A DNA stretch of 64,000 bases from Argyresthia goedartella (Eukaryota > Arthropoda > Insecta > Lepidoptera > Argyresthiidae), in assembly GCA_949825045.1 (NCBI GenBank), contig OX463814.1, forward strand, positions 31,514,383 to 31,578,382, written 5' to 3'. Made by a program: the position numbers and the translations under genes. Under the pieces are notes generated by a model, which was not told the DNA's origin, ran no database searches, and saw nothing but the letters and a program-made list of their open reading frames with translations. Position 1 is the stretch's first letter. Each line of letters opens with the position of its first letter. Of the stretch, positions 20,107 through 30,822 are shown piece after piece.

Positions 20107-20406
20107 CTAATTTAAATTACTTGGAACAGATTCCAATGTTGCATGCAAAGTATAATTAACAGGTGAATTCCCAATAGGGGTGCATGTCATATTACTCTTA
20201 ACATAAGCTGATGTAAAGTTGAACTTGGTTAAACCAACTATAGCTGCGTCGCATATATTATAAGCTAACAATGTAGCTACTAATTTTCTATATTTATTAG
20301 ACAGGTACAATGTATCCTGAGTAAAGTTATGAATAAATTTATTCATGTCGAAATATAAAATAGCATCGCTGTGATGACATTTTAAATTAAATAAATGAAT
20401 ATTCAT
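20107..20406 (-). CDS. Unidentified 99-codon frame upstream of LINE A endonuclease
   Basis: An open minus-strand frame from MNIHLFNLKCHHSDAIL to TLESVPSNLN, ending 44 bp before the endonuclease start. It has no zinc knuckle, PHD finger or coiled coil, so it does not look like a typical LINE ORF1. It could be a remnant of ORF1, an unrelated exon or chance. No function is proposed. Confidence 0.3.
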   Translation of the reverse strand: MNIHLFNLKCHHSDAILYFDMNKFIHNFTQDTLYLSNKYRKLVATLLAYNICDAAIVGLTKFNFTSAYVKSNMTCTPIGNSPVNYTLHATLESVPSNLN

Positions 20407-20462
20407 TCTATTTAAATAAATGAATATTCATTCTATTTAAATAAATGAATATTCATTCTATA
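20387..20462. repeat. 25-bp tandem repeat, three copies
   Basis: The unit 'ttaaataaatgaatattcat' plus 'tctat' is repeated three times with essentially no divergence. Each unit contains the palindrome aatgaatattcatt. Confidence 0.85.
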
Positions 20463-21300
20463 AAATGTGTAATATAAGTGTTCTTTTGCATAGTCATCAA
20501 TAAAGGCTCGATCACGAACGACTCCAAGATTTTGCATCGGAATCGAGAAGGCGCCAAAACGTATGAGATTTGGTACAGCGCCTTTACCGTGCGGAATTGC
20601 TATTTGCTAACGTTTCGATACTAGAAGTACGTCAAAAATACTCGCATAACAAATGTATAGGATTCGATAGGATCGCGATCACGAACTAAATGGAATTGTG
20701 TAACTCGCCAGTTTTCCATCGGAATCTTACAAATGTTTTACTCGCTTGGAAATTGTTGGTGGGAAAAGTTTCTTCGGTATGTAAATAAAGTTTATTATTA
20801 GTTTTATGTGATTTAAGTGATTGTTATGTAATTTACAACGTATTTCACGATATTTCTAGGTAATATAACAACAGCTATATGCAGAGGCCGGTACAGGAAC
20901 CGCGGAGTGCCCGCTCATATTATCTGGCATTCCGTATGATAGAAGACGATGCGGAGGGAGAAAAGCGCCAAAGATATACTAGGTAAGCACAATAATACCA
21001 AAACAAATAGGTATTTGGCTTTAGCAGCATTTCGTAACTATTATTTTAATTGCTATAAATACTTACATTTATTTTGTTTACGAGGCCAGGATGGCACTTA
21101 TGGTCGAAGCGTGTATAGTGCTTTTCTCAAAAATAAATTTTGTTTTTTGTGAATATTTCATTTAATTCTTTTTTTTCTTCTGTTAGTATCGAATTATTAA
21201 TTCCTAATTAGTATCAAAATAGTAAAAAATACGAATCGTGCAATATATATTATGGTACCTCCTTTTTATTAAAGGCTCCTTAGCTTATATTTGAAAAAAA
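20463..21300. other. Unassigned stretch
   Basis: No recognised gene. A possible exon-like frame at about 20880-20990 (QRPVQEPRSARSYYLAFRMI) is followed by GTAAGC and could belong to the Harbinger remnant downstream, but no homology is visible to support it. Confidence 0.3.
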
Positions 21301-21302
21301 AA

Positions 21303-21428
21303 TAGTTCTATATTTAAATATTATGGTGATGGGATTTCATACTTACTTACTGGACACTTTTATAGTTCTATATTTAAATATTATGGTACCTATATAATGG
21401 GATTTCATACTTACTTACTGAACACTTC
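21303..21428. repeat. Tandem duplication of ~60 bp
   Basis: The block 'tagttctatatttaaatatt' ... 'gggatttcatacttactt' occurs twice in tandem (21303-21360 and 21362-21428). The second copy carries a small insertion ('acctatata'). Confidence 0.8.
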
Positions 21429-21519
21429 TAAAAATTGTCCAGGATGAGTCACTTTCGGATAGGTACTATCTTCATAGATGGGAACATTTCATGCTATTTT
21501 TGAGAAAATGTATTTACAG

Positions 21520-21911
21520 GTGACTCAGGATACCCAGAGCGGCCTTGGCTAATGACCCCCGTAACAGATGCCGCTGAAGGGAGCCCTGAAGCTAAATAGA
21601 CCGCTGTCGATGGGCAAGCCAGGGTCGCCATTGAAAATACCTTTGGGCGTCTGAAGAATCGTTGGCGATGTCTTTGTAAAGACCGCACACTGCATTATGC
21701 GCCTGAGAAGTGTGTAAAAATTATTCTAGCCTGCAGTATGCTGCACAACATCGCAATGAAATTCAATGTGCCCCAGCCAGACGAAACCACCCAAAGGGAA
21801 CAAAGATTCTTTCATACAGAAACTTTTCACGAGACCCATCGTGACGACAATCTGGTGCGAGGAAGGGCATTCAGACTCATGCTTGTTAATAGGATTAATA
21901 GGTTACATCCC
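21520..21911 (+). pseudogene. PIF/Harbinger transposase C-terminal fragment
   Basis: The plus strand reads GDSGYPERPWLMTPVTDAA, which contains the second Asp of the DDE triad in the family's GDSGYP...PW motif. After a TAG it continues with VAIENTFGRLKNRWRCL, which carries the catalytic Glu, and LACSMLHNIAMKFNVPQP, ending in a stop. These are conserved C-terminal motifs of Harbinger DDE transposases. The in-frame stop between the two motifs, and the absence of the N-terminal half, show it is dead. It may have formed one element with the Myb/SANT gene at 25600-27281, on the opposite strand. Confidence 0.8.
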
Positions 21912-22084
21912 TAGTGTTTTAAAATCCTCAGGTCTTGGATGTTTTTTATATTTGTGCCGTCAGGCCAGATCAGAAAATCCTCGGGTCTTGCAAGTTTATC
22001 ATGTTTGTAGCTTCGTAGAAATTATGGCGTTGTGTGTGGTTGTGAGCGTATGTGTGTATTTTCAATATGCTGTAAAAATGTAGG

Positions 22085-22260
22085 GGCCTTACCACAAAAA
22101 AATAAACGAGTGTCTTACCACAATAAAAAAACGAGTGTTCAACACTTGTTTAAAAACGGAAACATATGCCGTCTTACCACAAAAAACTTTAACCATTGTT
22201 TAACACATGATTATAAAAATCGTTACCACAAAACTGATTTTAGCGTCTTAGCAGGGATAG
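22085..22260 (+). repeat. Cluster of 'TTACCACAAAA' words
   Basis: The word 'ttaccacaaaa' or close variants recur about four times within 170 bp, interspersed with 'cgagtgtt' and 'tgtttaa' words. Related sequence lies in reverse at 24355-24545 and forward at 53589-53700, so this is an interspersed repeat family. Confidence 0.6.
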
Positions 22261-22409
22261 GCATGGCTTATATTATGTGATCAATTTAGGCAACCGAGAA
22301 AGCTTGTTTAGTGAGTGTCTTGTTTGTCAAGATGGCGGAATTATTGACCAGCTGTTCTGCTGTGTTGGTTTTGTTTAGGAAAAAGCGGTTTTTACTCCAT
22401 TAAAGTCCA

Positions 22410-22580
22410 AGTTTTATCGTGAGGAAACCTTCATATCTCCATAGGACATCGTGGGGAAACCACCTTAGTGGCTGCGATGGGCTATCCCCCTGTCATGCAA
22501 AATGGACTTAATTATCTAAAAGTGGGCAAAACTGTGCCTCTGCCACCCCGTATCGAAAAAGCATAAAGCTATATATCATC
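22410..22580 (+). repeat. SINE/LINE tail related to 55740-55930
   Basis: Shares 'gtgaggaaaccttcat', 'gcgatgggctatccccctgtca' (key word gatgggcta) and 'tgcctctgccaccccgtat' with the SINE at 55660-55945. The tRNA-like head is absent here. Confidence 0.65.
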
Positions 22581-22589
22581 CAATGATGA

Positions 22590-23575
22590 TATTTATGGCT
22601 GGCTACTGGGAGACAGTGTATACGTCGCGCGACACGTTATGAGCGGTGGCCTTGAATGCGCAGTAGTCACTTTTCAATAGCTGTACATATGCGCAGTAAT
22701 TCCTGCTAACGTCGCCCAGCGCTCTTAACTTACTTATACTATGAAATTTGTACATCTGCTACCGGTGTGCCCATCCACTATAAAAACCATACTAGCCGCA
22801 AGCCACAGCAAGCTTGGGAGAAGTTTCATCTGCCTGAGATCTACTCAACCATCCAGGGCGGTCGATCAAGCTGGAGTTGGTGCAGGAGTTAGGCCAGTTT
22901 GTGAAGGAGATAAGCCGGCTCTTCACTATGGGATGTAATGAATTATGTATTAAGATGCAGGCAGATACACGAAGACAGTGGCGCCGGTGCCAGTGAGACT
23001 GGTAGCCAGTACTGGCCTCATGTCAATCTAGCTCGACGGGTGCTCTATTCACCCCAGCACTCGCAGACAGCGCTGGATTGGCTTGATTTTATAAGGCCAA
23101 TACAAGGTTTTTACAAGGCCAACACCAAGCCAGCCAGCACTGGCCTTGGGTAAAACAAGCTTAACATGTCAAGTCGTAAAATAAATATTGCTTGCCAGTC
23201 TTTCTAGTGCCCGTTCAGCAATATTTATTTTACATCTTGAGATGTAATTTATATTAGATTATATCCCATAGTGAAAAGCTGGCTTTATTCATTAAGGACC
23301 CCTGGAATGAAAGGAATAGCGAAGCAGTAATAACACCACATTTTGATATCAACATTTTTAATTTGTTTATTAACAATTTCATTAATATCGCCAATTCCTT
23401 GAAAGATTTTCTATCTCCATTATTAATGTTTCTATCTGAGGGATTAATGTTTACACCACAATTCATGTTCATCTTCTATCACATTTGTGGGTTTTTATTT
23501 CCATATTTGATTCAAGTATGTATGACGGCTTTGCTGGTGCTGAAAAGACAAGATTTCAATTAAATTATACCAAAA
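22590..23575. other. Unassigned stretch with inverted segments
   Basis: A block ending 'cttcactatgggatgtaat' (22911-22945) recurs in reverse at 23252-23290 ('atcccatagtgaaaagctgg'). No clear coding gene. A perfect hairpin lies between (23176-23233). Confidence 0.4.
23176..23233. repeat. Perfect 17-bp hairpin
   Basis: GTAAAATAAATATTGCT (23176-23192) and its exact reverse complement (23217-23233) are separated by 24 bases. It is probably the ends of a very short MITE. Confidence 0.8.
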
Positions 23576-23579
23576 TGCT

Positions 23580-23840
23580 AAGGTAGAGGTGGATGAAACA
23601 CTTGGTTAGAGGGGATGACGGACAGTGGACCGTAGCGATAGAAAATACAAGGGGAAAGATAGGGCCATCCAGTGGGCATTGTCCGACGATATTATCAAGT
23701 CAACATCTCTCTGCATGCATTTGGCAAAGAACTTTGGACACTGGCGCGATAGAAGAGACTTGTCTTTGATCGACTTGACTCACTAACCAAGAGGCCTATG
23801 CCCAGAAGTGGTTTGATGTGTGGTGAAAACGATTATGAAG
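23580..23840 (+). pseudogene. RTE-type LINE C-terminal fragment
   Basis: Reads, with frame changes, DDIIKSTSLCMHLAKNFGHW and then EAYAQKWFDVW. This matches the end of RTE-clade proteins, where a W-x-D-D-I-x-x-x motif precedes a final A-x-x-Q-Q-W. It is a short, decayed 3' fragment. Confidence 0.55.
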
Positions 23841-24350
23841 ATTTCTTACCTTTTCTGTTTCGAAATCCTGGAAAATTAGGTGTTGTTTTGTTGATCGTCA
23901 TCACTACCCAGGGTAAGTGCAGGGCGGGCAGTATGATCCAAGAATTTCCTTTCCTGAGCAAGGGATAAATAATAATATCCCGAACCAAAACAAACAAAAA
24001 TTGTCTGACGGACTATCAGTGACAGTTCCGTGTGTCGTTCCGTTCCGTTTCGCTGCTTATTTTTTAGTCGTGTTTGATAATAAAATACTAAAGTGAACGG
24101 TTTTTCTACACAAAAATAAGGATTTACCACTACTTTACCTAACCATGTTCTATTACTAAGTTAGGAATTACATTAAGCATACAATTTTCCATCAAATTAT
24201 GTATTCATTCTTTTGTTATTCGCGTAAAATGAAACTATGAACGTTTTTTTAAATATTTTTTCATATTGTGTTGTACGGCCCTGGAAATTCAGTCCTTTGA
24301 GGCTAGTTGATGAACGAACGAAATCAACTGAATGATCTAGCCGTTTTTTA
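23841..24350. other. Non-coding stretch, nothing recognised
   Basis: AT-rich. A minus-strand open frame (23876-24130) has no recognisable domain. Confidence 0.35.
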
Positions 24351-24354
24351 GTAA

Positions 24355-24545
24355 GATACTCACTAAACACTTTTTTGTGGTAACGAAATTTAGAAGCTTG
24401 CTAATCATTTGTTTACTGATAGATGATGATTTTGCTAAACAAGTGATCATACTGTGTTTTTATTATTTTTTGTAGTAAGACGGATGGGATTTGGCGTTTG
24501 TTTTGAGGTTAAACGCTGTTTAATATTTTTTTTGGTAACACGGTA
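24355..24545 (-). repeat. Interspersed repeat (same family as 53589-53700)
   Basis: The block 'ggcgtttgttttgaggttaa' plus 'acgctgtttaatatttttt' at about 24490-24535 is the reverse complement of the block at 53595-53640. The outer part contains 'ttttttgtggtaac', matching the word cluster at 22085. Confidence 0.7.
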
Positions 24546-24819
24546 GGTATTGTCTCGTTTGGAGAAGAGATGTCCTCCCTTGGTTTATAAAAATACTGTT
24601 TCTTAGAAATAAAACACTGATAAACAATTTATAAAATGTTTATTTATTAACACCCTTTTATTAAGTAGATCATCTTGTAAAATTAAATCGTGCAACAAAA
24701 CTAGGAATGGAAATTTCGGTTCTTGTTCTTCTATCATTCATTACGAATAACAGATAAAACACAAAAATAATAAAAAGAAGTTGTACAAAGGCAATTGTAT
24801 AGTATATCGTCGTATTCAC

Positions 24820-24990
24820 GGTCAGTCATAATTTCTTTATTGCATACAGAAAAATATGCACAGGACAAAAATACATACTAAGTGACAAAGGCGAGCTTAT
24901 CTCTAGTAAGAGATCTCTTCCAGTAAACCAGGTAAGGATGAGACAGGTGGATTTCAAACAACATTTAAAGCCTGGTGGAAGACACTGTTA
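24820..24990 (-). repeat. RTE-like LINE 3' end
   Basis: On the minus strand 'agagatctcttactagagat' and 'aagctcgcctttg' lead to 'gcaataaagaaat' at 24826-24840. This is the same unit as 8285-8370, in the opposite orientation. Confidence 0.65.
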
Positions 24991-25439
24991 TGATATGTTT
25001 TTTAGTTATTATGACATGTTCATATATCTCCTTTCATGCATGTCTTCCCTTTTCAAGATATCTTACAATCACATTCATGGCTTCTCTCATAAATTCCAAC
25101 CATTGCCACTGTAGCACTCTTGCTCTCTCATTCACACCCTTTCACAAATCTCATGTTCCTCACGGGCCTCACTTAATAATTTATTATTTATTTATAAGAT
25201 AGTTTTTAGCTAGATAAAGTTTTAATGATATTACCAATATTACAATTAAAAATTACTATTTGAATGAACTAAGAAGTGCAAAAAATATTAAGGCTTGACT
25301 AAACATTATCAGAAACATATTATTATAGATATAATTATTGATGTTAATACTTATTAATACAAACACATTCCGTTTTATGATTGTTGGGTAAATAAAGCTA
25401 CTTTATATTACACCTAAATTTCTTTTGTTTTATGCAAAA
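24991..25439. other. Non-coding stretch
   Basis: AT-rich. An open frame (24975-25202 plus) is hydrophobic and Ser/His-rich with no family resemblance. Nothing else recognised. Confidence 0.35.
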
Positions 25440-25620
25440 TGGTACAGGTGTTTAGTAGGTGTACTTATAGTATACTTAATGCACCTAGGCGAATCAGGTG
25501 AATTAAGTAAACAAGGTGAATTAAGTTTTCTACAAGTTAACCTAATTCACCCAGGTGTTTAAAGTATACAAAAAGTATGCACCTAGGTGTATTAACCCGG
25601 GTGAATTAAGTATACACCCT
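25440..25620. repeat. Cluster of direct and inverted 'AGGTGAATTAAGT' words
   Basis: Within 180 bp there are several copies of 'ggtgaattaagt' in both orientations, plus perfect palindromes cacctaggtg (two copies) and cacccgggtg, and repeats of 'agtatac'. This could be the sub-terminal region of a DNA transposon next to the Myb/SANT gene (inference). Confidence 0.65.
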
Positions 25621-27281
25621 CTTTCAGCCTCTAACCTTAGCCTTTCACTCTCTAAACTTCCGTATGCTGCCTTATGTTCTCTTGCACACTCTCTTGCAGC
25701 CCGTTCCAAACATCTGAGCCACACCCGTGCTCTCGTCACCTTTGGTTTTTTTTGAAGGCCTCCTGACCTCTTCGTTCTCCGACACGATTTCAACTGGTGA
25801 TGGAGGGCACTCAACACCCACGCTGCTGACGAATGGAGCCTGTCGGGTGCTCGGCCCTGACACATTCCACTCCTCTGTGACTGTAACAAATCATAAATGT
25901 TCGTAGCGTTTGATTGGGTTGACCTATAAGGTTGATTTTTCACAGAAGTAGGGGACCACAGACCTGGCCCTCTATGCTACTAAGCACAAGCATCACACAA
26001 GCCTATCGCAGGCTCGCACTATCTCTCTCTCCCCACTCAGTGAAACGTGACTTCAGAGCCTGCGATAGACTTGTGCGAGGGTTGTGGTTAGTAGCATCGG
26101 GGCCCTGAGCAAGTGATATAAATTTCAGCTTGATATTTTCAATATAAAATAGCATTCCCGATATAAAAGGTCTTGACAGACGGACAAAGAAGTGATCATA
26201 AAAGGGTTCCTTTATTTTCTTTTAAGGATTGAAACCCTAAAAACTAAATAACATATATCATACCAGTTTCTTCCACCAGGCTTGGAATGTTGTTTGATTC
26301 TTCGCTATTGTTCTGGAAATCCTGAAATATAAAAAAAAAGAATAGGTAACATAAACATATTGTCACACCTTTTTCCATACTGGATAGCAGAGGCACTATA
26401 CTGTGCTCACTTTTACCCGGTTATTCAATGTTTTTGCATGACAAGAGGCTAGCCTTTATGTTTTTATGCTTCTCTGTTAGTATTTTTTTTACAATTGAGA
26501 TTTCCTACAATTTCAAATAATGAAAAATGTAGCAAAATTATTCACTACAGATGTCAAAAATGTATTGCTTTTTACAAGGCAAAAGTGAAGAGATTCAGTT
26601 AAGGTTTTGAATTGAGTTGTTAAAATTAAATGCACCTGGAATCCAGCTTCTTCCACCACCATCCTGATAGCTGCCTGCACACCAATTATTTGGAGGACCC
26701 GGGACTCCAAATCTGTCAATGACAGTTGCAGTGCCGGGCCTTCACCAGTGCCATTAACAGCCCGGTCAGAGTGTCGATAAGGGGCGGAAGCCCCCACTTT
26801 TTTTAAATGTAGTTTTTGTAGTCACTCCAAACCTGAGGAAAAGATTGATTGAACTATTGACATACAAAGTATAGGTAGGCACCTAAAGGTATACTAGTAT
26901 TTAACTTTCGCCACTTCTCCTCACTCCTCCAGTCCCCAGTACCCTCACAATTCAGTTCTTGGGACAACTCCGTCCACTTCATTTGGTTGATCCGCCGTCC
27001 TCTGGGACCAACTGATGGTTTGGATCCCAGAGGTCCCCATGTCTGCAATGAGAATTTTTTTACTCACCTTTTGATACAATTTATAGGTATTTGACATCCA
27101 ATCCAATAATTATTTTTGACATCATTGTAATGATTTAATGTAGTTTTGGTTCTCTGCATTTATACATGTTAAAATGTACCTACTTTTGAACTCAGATCAA
27201 ACACAGACCTCGACATATTGATGATTATGAAACTTAACTTTCCATAAATTCCACCATGATTGAATACTGACTGGTCCTCAT
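25600..27281 (-). pseudogene. Multi-exon Myb/SANT-like gene (Harbinger-associated or zeste-like)
   Basis: Five exon-like blocks with splice signals are seen on the minus strand. 27281-27239 starts MRTSQYSIMVEFME. 27042-26906 follows TTGCAG and contains GPRGRRINQMKWTELSQELN and the trihelix-like W residues. 26796-26636 contains GTGEGPALQLSLTDLESRVL. 26321-26274 follows TATTTCAG and precedes GTATGA. 25880-25600 follows TTACAG and ends in a Glu/Arg-rich coiled coil. 'GTGxGP...L..LE.RVL.IIG' is a hallmark of the Myb/SANT DNA-binding proteins encoded beside Harbinger transposases. Exon phases do not all match, and an A-run in the last exon causes a frame change before LERAARECAREHKAAYGSLE, so it is probably inactive. 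A hairpin MITE lies in the intron at 25966. Confidence 0.65.
25966..26105. mobile_element. Hairpin MITE in an intron
   Basis: The left arm 'ggccctctatgctactaa' ... 'cctatcgcaggctc' pairs with the right arm 'gagcctgcgatagacttgtg' ... 'ttagtagcatcggggccc'. Arms are about 50 bp with a ~40-bp centre. It has no coding capacity. Confidence 0.8.
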
Positions 27282-28940
27282 TTTAAAAGTAATTCCACCT
27301 ACAAAACAAACAAGATAGAAAGGAAAACTTCCAAACAATTTTCTCTTCCTTCGCCGCCATTACCTCACCGTAATGTCATGTCTGTCATGTCTGTCTGTCA
27401 GTCAAACTACAGTCTACAATATCCATCCATCCAGAAATTTTCTTCCGTACATTGCACTTGGATACTGTACTATCCAAAGGATTTGTTTGACGACACAGTG
27501 ACAAAAACATGCTACTTCTGTTACACTAGTCACTTTGTCCGTATGGACTGTATTCTATCTCTTTCTGAGTGAACTGATCTTTATTTTTTGATGTGACATC
27601 ACTACATTCCACGAATGGAAGGATTGAAAAAAAAAAAACTCAGTCGCATGAACTCGCTGACCTCGCGTGATTGTGTTCGATAATTGTGACAAAAATTGTG
27701 TTTTATGCATGTGCATGTTTATTATTTTTTCATGCGTAAATGTAATACAGGAATCTTTTAAATACATAAAAAATGTAGGTTGTCGATTTACTTTTTTAAT
27801 TATTATTTTTTATATTGACCTCTTAGTCCATTTTTCGCTCGAAGTCTGTGTTTACAACTATGTAGGACTGTACAAAGAGTCTTAAAAATAAACAACGCCA
27901 GTCCATTGTAACGGTTTGTTTACGATATCTAACAAAACAAAACTTCGAGCAGTATTCTTAAGAACCCAAGTCGCGCGAGCGAGCGGCGATAACCGAGAAG
28001 TTAGTTGTAATCGACAGATGTTTTCGCGCGCGCGTGAAAGCAGTTTAGCGGCTAATAATATAATGTACTCTGTGATGTGATGTCAGTCATGCATGATGTA
28101 ACAATCAAAAACCTAACCTATATCTCGAAAATAAAACACTATGATAATTTTTATTATAAACATATATTTATATTATTATTATTATTATCATATTGTAACT
28201 TCTTATTCTTATTTAAACCTATAGCACAAATGTAACATCAAATAAAAAATAGCGTGAAATGGGATTGCAATTCACATAGTTTGCATTTCTACCTATTGTA
28301 GTAAAAGTTATTTTTAAATATCATCAATAGATAAAGTAAGCCTTGGAACGTATCATCAACAGTTACAAACTCTCAGATAATCGAAACTCTTTGCTTACAT
28401 AGATGTAGCGTCAATTTTGCCTTGCGTACACTTTAGTTGATGGTTTGGTATCTTTTGGTGTATTATCTCGCTGATCCAGCTGGACGGCATAACACGCGCA
28501 AATTCTCAATAAGATTTTACTGCAGAATCATATTACCGGCAATAAAAAAATCGCAGACTAAAACAAACTACTATACCAACACTTCTCTCTCATTCCATCT
28601 GTTATTGGAGTAAGAGCTCATTCACACGGGATTCAACATTCATGATCCGTCAAAATATCCCAATAGACATTATACTCGAAGGTACTACTGATATTTTTCA
28701 ATATTTTTTACTGATGTTTTTCTTCGTCACGGTACATCTTGACGTACCCTTGGGTATTGTGTTATTGAATCAAGATAAGCGATCTGTATTAATTAATTTT
28801 GTGTAAATATGAGTGTTTAATTTGTAAAAACATTGTTTATTGCTATATAATTGTCGATTGAACAATGTGTATTTTTTTGATTATATATTTTTTGTATATA
28901 TATATAAAAAATATGTGTCATTCCGAGATCGTGCTTGTAC
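27282..28940. other. Upstream/intergenic stretch, nothing recognised
   Basis: Upstream of the Myb/SANT-like gene. It contains a purine/AT mix, a TTATTATTATT microsatellite at 28170-28190, a TATATA tract at 28893-28912 and scattered short frames with no domain. Confidence 0.4.
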
Positions 28941-28943
28941 ACA

Positions 28944-29791
28944 AAAAGGGTGAAGTCAGATATCGGCAATTACAGGCCAATCAACCTTGTGTCAAATCTC
29001 TACAAGGCATTCATAAAAGTGATTGAACGCCGTATATCTTGACTGCTCGATCAAGCACAATCACCTAACAGGCTGGGTTTAGACCTGGCATGTCCACCGC
29101 TGACCTCACCTACACGCTCTCAATCAATTGATGATGATTGATGATGATTATGAGGTGGGACGCCCGCTGAACCACAGGGGGGTGATCGGTCCTCTATAGT
29201 GACTATTTAAACCAAATGTCACCCTATTTCAATCACTTGATAGAAAAACACCAAGAATATCCTCTCTGTCTGGCATTAGTAGATTACAGCAAGGCATTTG
29301 ACAGCATAACAGATAAATCAATTTTCGAAGCATTACACACCCAAGGGATACACAGCTTTTATTCAATTCTTATTACATGTATATACGATAATAGTACAGT
29401 CGCCATAAAATTATAGACCTCTGGACCTTCCTTCCCGATTCAAAAAGGGGTGAAACAAGGAGAAACTCTTTCCCCAAAACTCTTCACGACCACCTCAGAA
29501 GAAGTATTCAGAAAAGTAACACCAGAATGGGAACAGAAAGGCATCGAAGTTGGCGAAACAAGGTTGACCAACCTTCGTTTTGCCGACGATATCGTGTCAT
29601 TGTCTAGTTCCGCAGGAGAGCTACAGTCCACGCTGCAAGACCTCAGCGTGGCAAGCCTCGCGGTGGGACTGCGGATGAACATGTCAAAGACCAAGGTCAT
29701 GACAAATAGCACAGAGCATACAGTGGAAGTGGATGGGTCCGGAATTGCATATGTCCAAGAATACATCTACTTAAGCCAAATAGTCTCCTAG
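28944..29791 (+). pseudogene. RTE-clade LINE reverse transcriptase fragment
   Basis: Joining frames by eye, the plus strand carries RT motif blocks: VHKKG and 'IGNYRPINLVSNLYKAF' at about 28946-29010, ALVDYSKAFDSITD (29268-29310) with the first catalytic Asp, GVKQGETLSPKLFT (29448-29490), LRFADDIVSLSSS (29572-29610) with the catalytic Asp pair, and NMSKTKVM. These are diagnostic of RTE/BovB-type elements. Stops and frame changes occur near 29040, 29100-29210 and 29415. A GC-richer inserted patch (29130-29200) interrupts the fingers. Confidence 0.8.
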
Positions 29792-29809
29792 TATTAGAAA
29801 ATCTAATCT

Positions 29810-30508
29810 TAAAATTAACTTATAAATAAAATATATTAAGGTATCAATGAAGAAAAAAAACATCTAGTGAATACAGACATTTCGTGAGGAAGAATTTTTT
29901 CAGCATAGTTTTAAAAATACCAGTTGTGTCAATCATCTTCAAACCTAAAAGCAACGCATTGTAAAATCTAGCAGATTTGTAGCGAGCACTATGTTCCACA
30001 ACTTTCAAAGAGGGGGTCACAGTATTGATGAGGACATCTTTGCGCCTCGTATTTAACCTTCGTACTTTCTCATCTGGATTTTCTAGTCTAGTGATCTGTT
30101 TGGAAAAATCGGTTAAAACACGTATATGTATAAAGAAGGAACGGTCAACACATCCAGCCTAGTAAAATGATCCTTGCAAGATATCCATGGTGGAAGTCTT
30201 AAAATGGAGCGTATTGCCATTTTTTGCAAGACAAACGCTTTTGAGAGGTTGTAAATGTAGCTGTTACCCCAAAATGTTATGCTATAACGTAGTCTGGACT
30301 CTACTAGGGCGTAGTAAATGGTCAGAAGATGTTCTTGTTATTCTTCCTCCTGTAGGTACCTATACAAATCTACATAGCTGACCTTTGTAACTAGGTAGTA
30401 AGATGCAAATCTAGTGCAACCTTGATATCTGTCAACATGGGCAGATTCATTAGTATTTATAGTTGAATATTTAAATATAATAGAGAGTCATTAATGATCC
30501 GCATCTGG
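29810..30508 (-). pseudogene. LINE D, C-terminal part of ORF2
   Basis: The minus strand from about 30335 reads TIYYALVESRLRYSITFWGN, then LQKMAIRSILRLPPWISCKDHF, given here by its core QKMAIRSILRLP. These are the post-palm motifs of a Jockey/CR1-type ORF2. Stops appear further down near 30110 and 30060. The upstream palm segment of the same protein is at 35774-36055, beyond LINE C, so LINE C is inserted in this older element. Confidence 0.7.
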
Positions 30509-30515
30509 CTTCACT
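30509..30515. other. Candidate target duplication CTTCACT (partner 35767-35773)
   Basis: The 7-bp word CTTCACT occurs just outside the A/T-rich 3' end of LINE C and again at its 5' limit inside LINE D. The 3' end of LINE C then reads poly(A) followed by a short unique stretch, so the exact boundary may be a few bases off. Confidence 0.5.
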
Positions 30516-30806
30516 GCTCTCTTTTATATTTTTTTTTTTTTTATTTTATTACATCAACAAAAATCCACAGCCGTGCTTACATGTAATCTAAAAAAATATA
30601 TTTTTGAATGAGGCCAATTAAGGATTTCATTATATAAACAAAATAGGAAATCAAAAAGAAGAAGATAAAGATAAAGGTAAATAACCAAAACAACAGCATG
30701 AGTGCCTTACTTATGTCATGTGTGTGTAGGTTGTGTTTGTTATTTGGTGTTGTATACTTGTAAATATATAATTGAATAAATACATTGTTTGTGTGTGTGC
30801 GTGGGA

Positions 30807-30822
30807 GGGGGGGGGGGGGGGG
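30807..30822. repeat. 16-base G run
   Basis: An uninterrupted run of 16 G followed by 'aggaggaggggga', in the 3' region of LINE C (C-run on the element's sense strand). Confidence 0.9.

Larger units (their letters stand above)
18655..20462 (-). mobile_element. LINE A, 5' half
   Basis: Endonuclease half of LINE A plus upstream sequence. The true 5' end is not certain. I end it at the 25-bp tandem repeats (20387-20462), which could be part of a promoter-bearing 5' region or flanking DNA. Confidence 0.65.
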
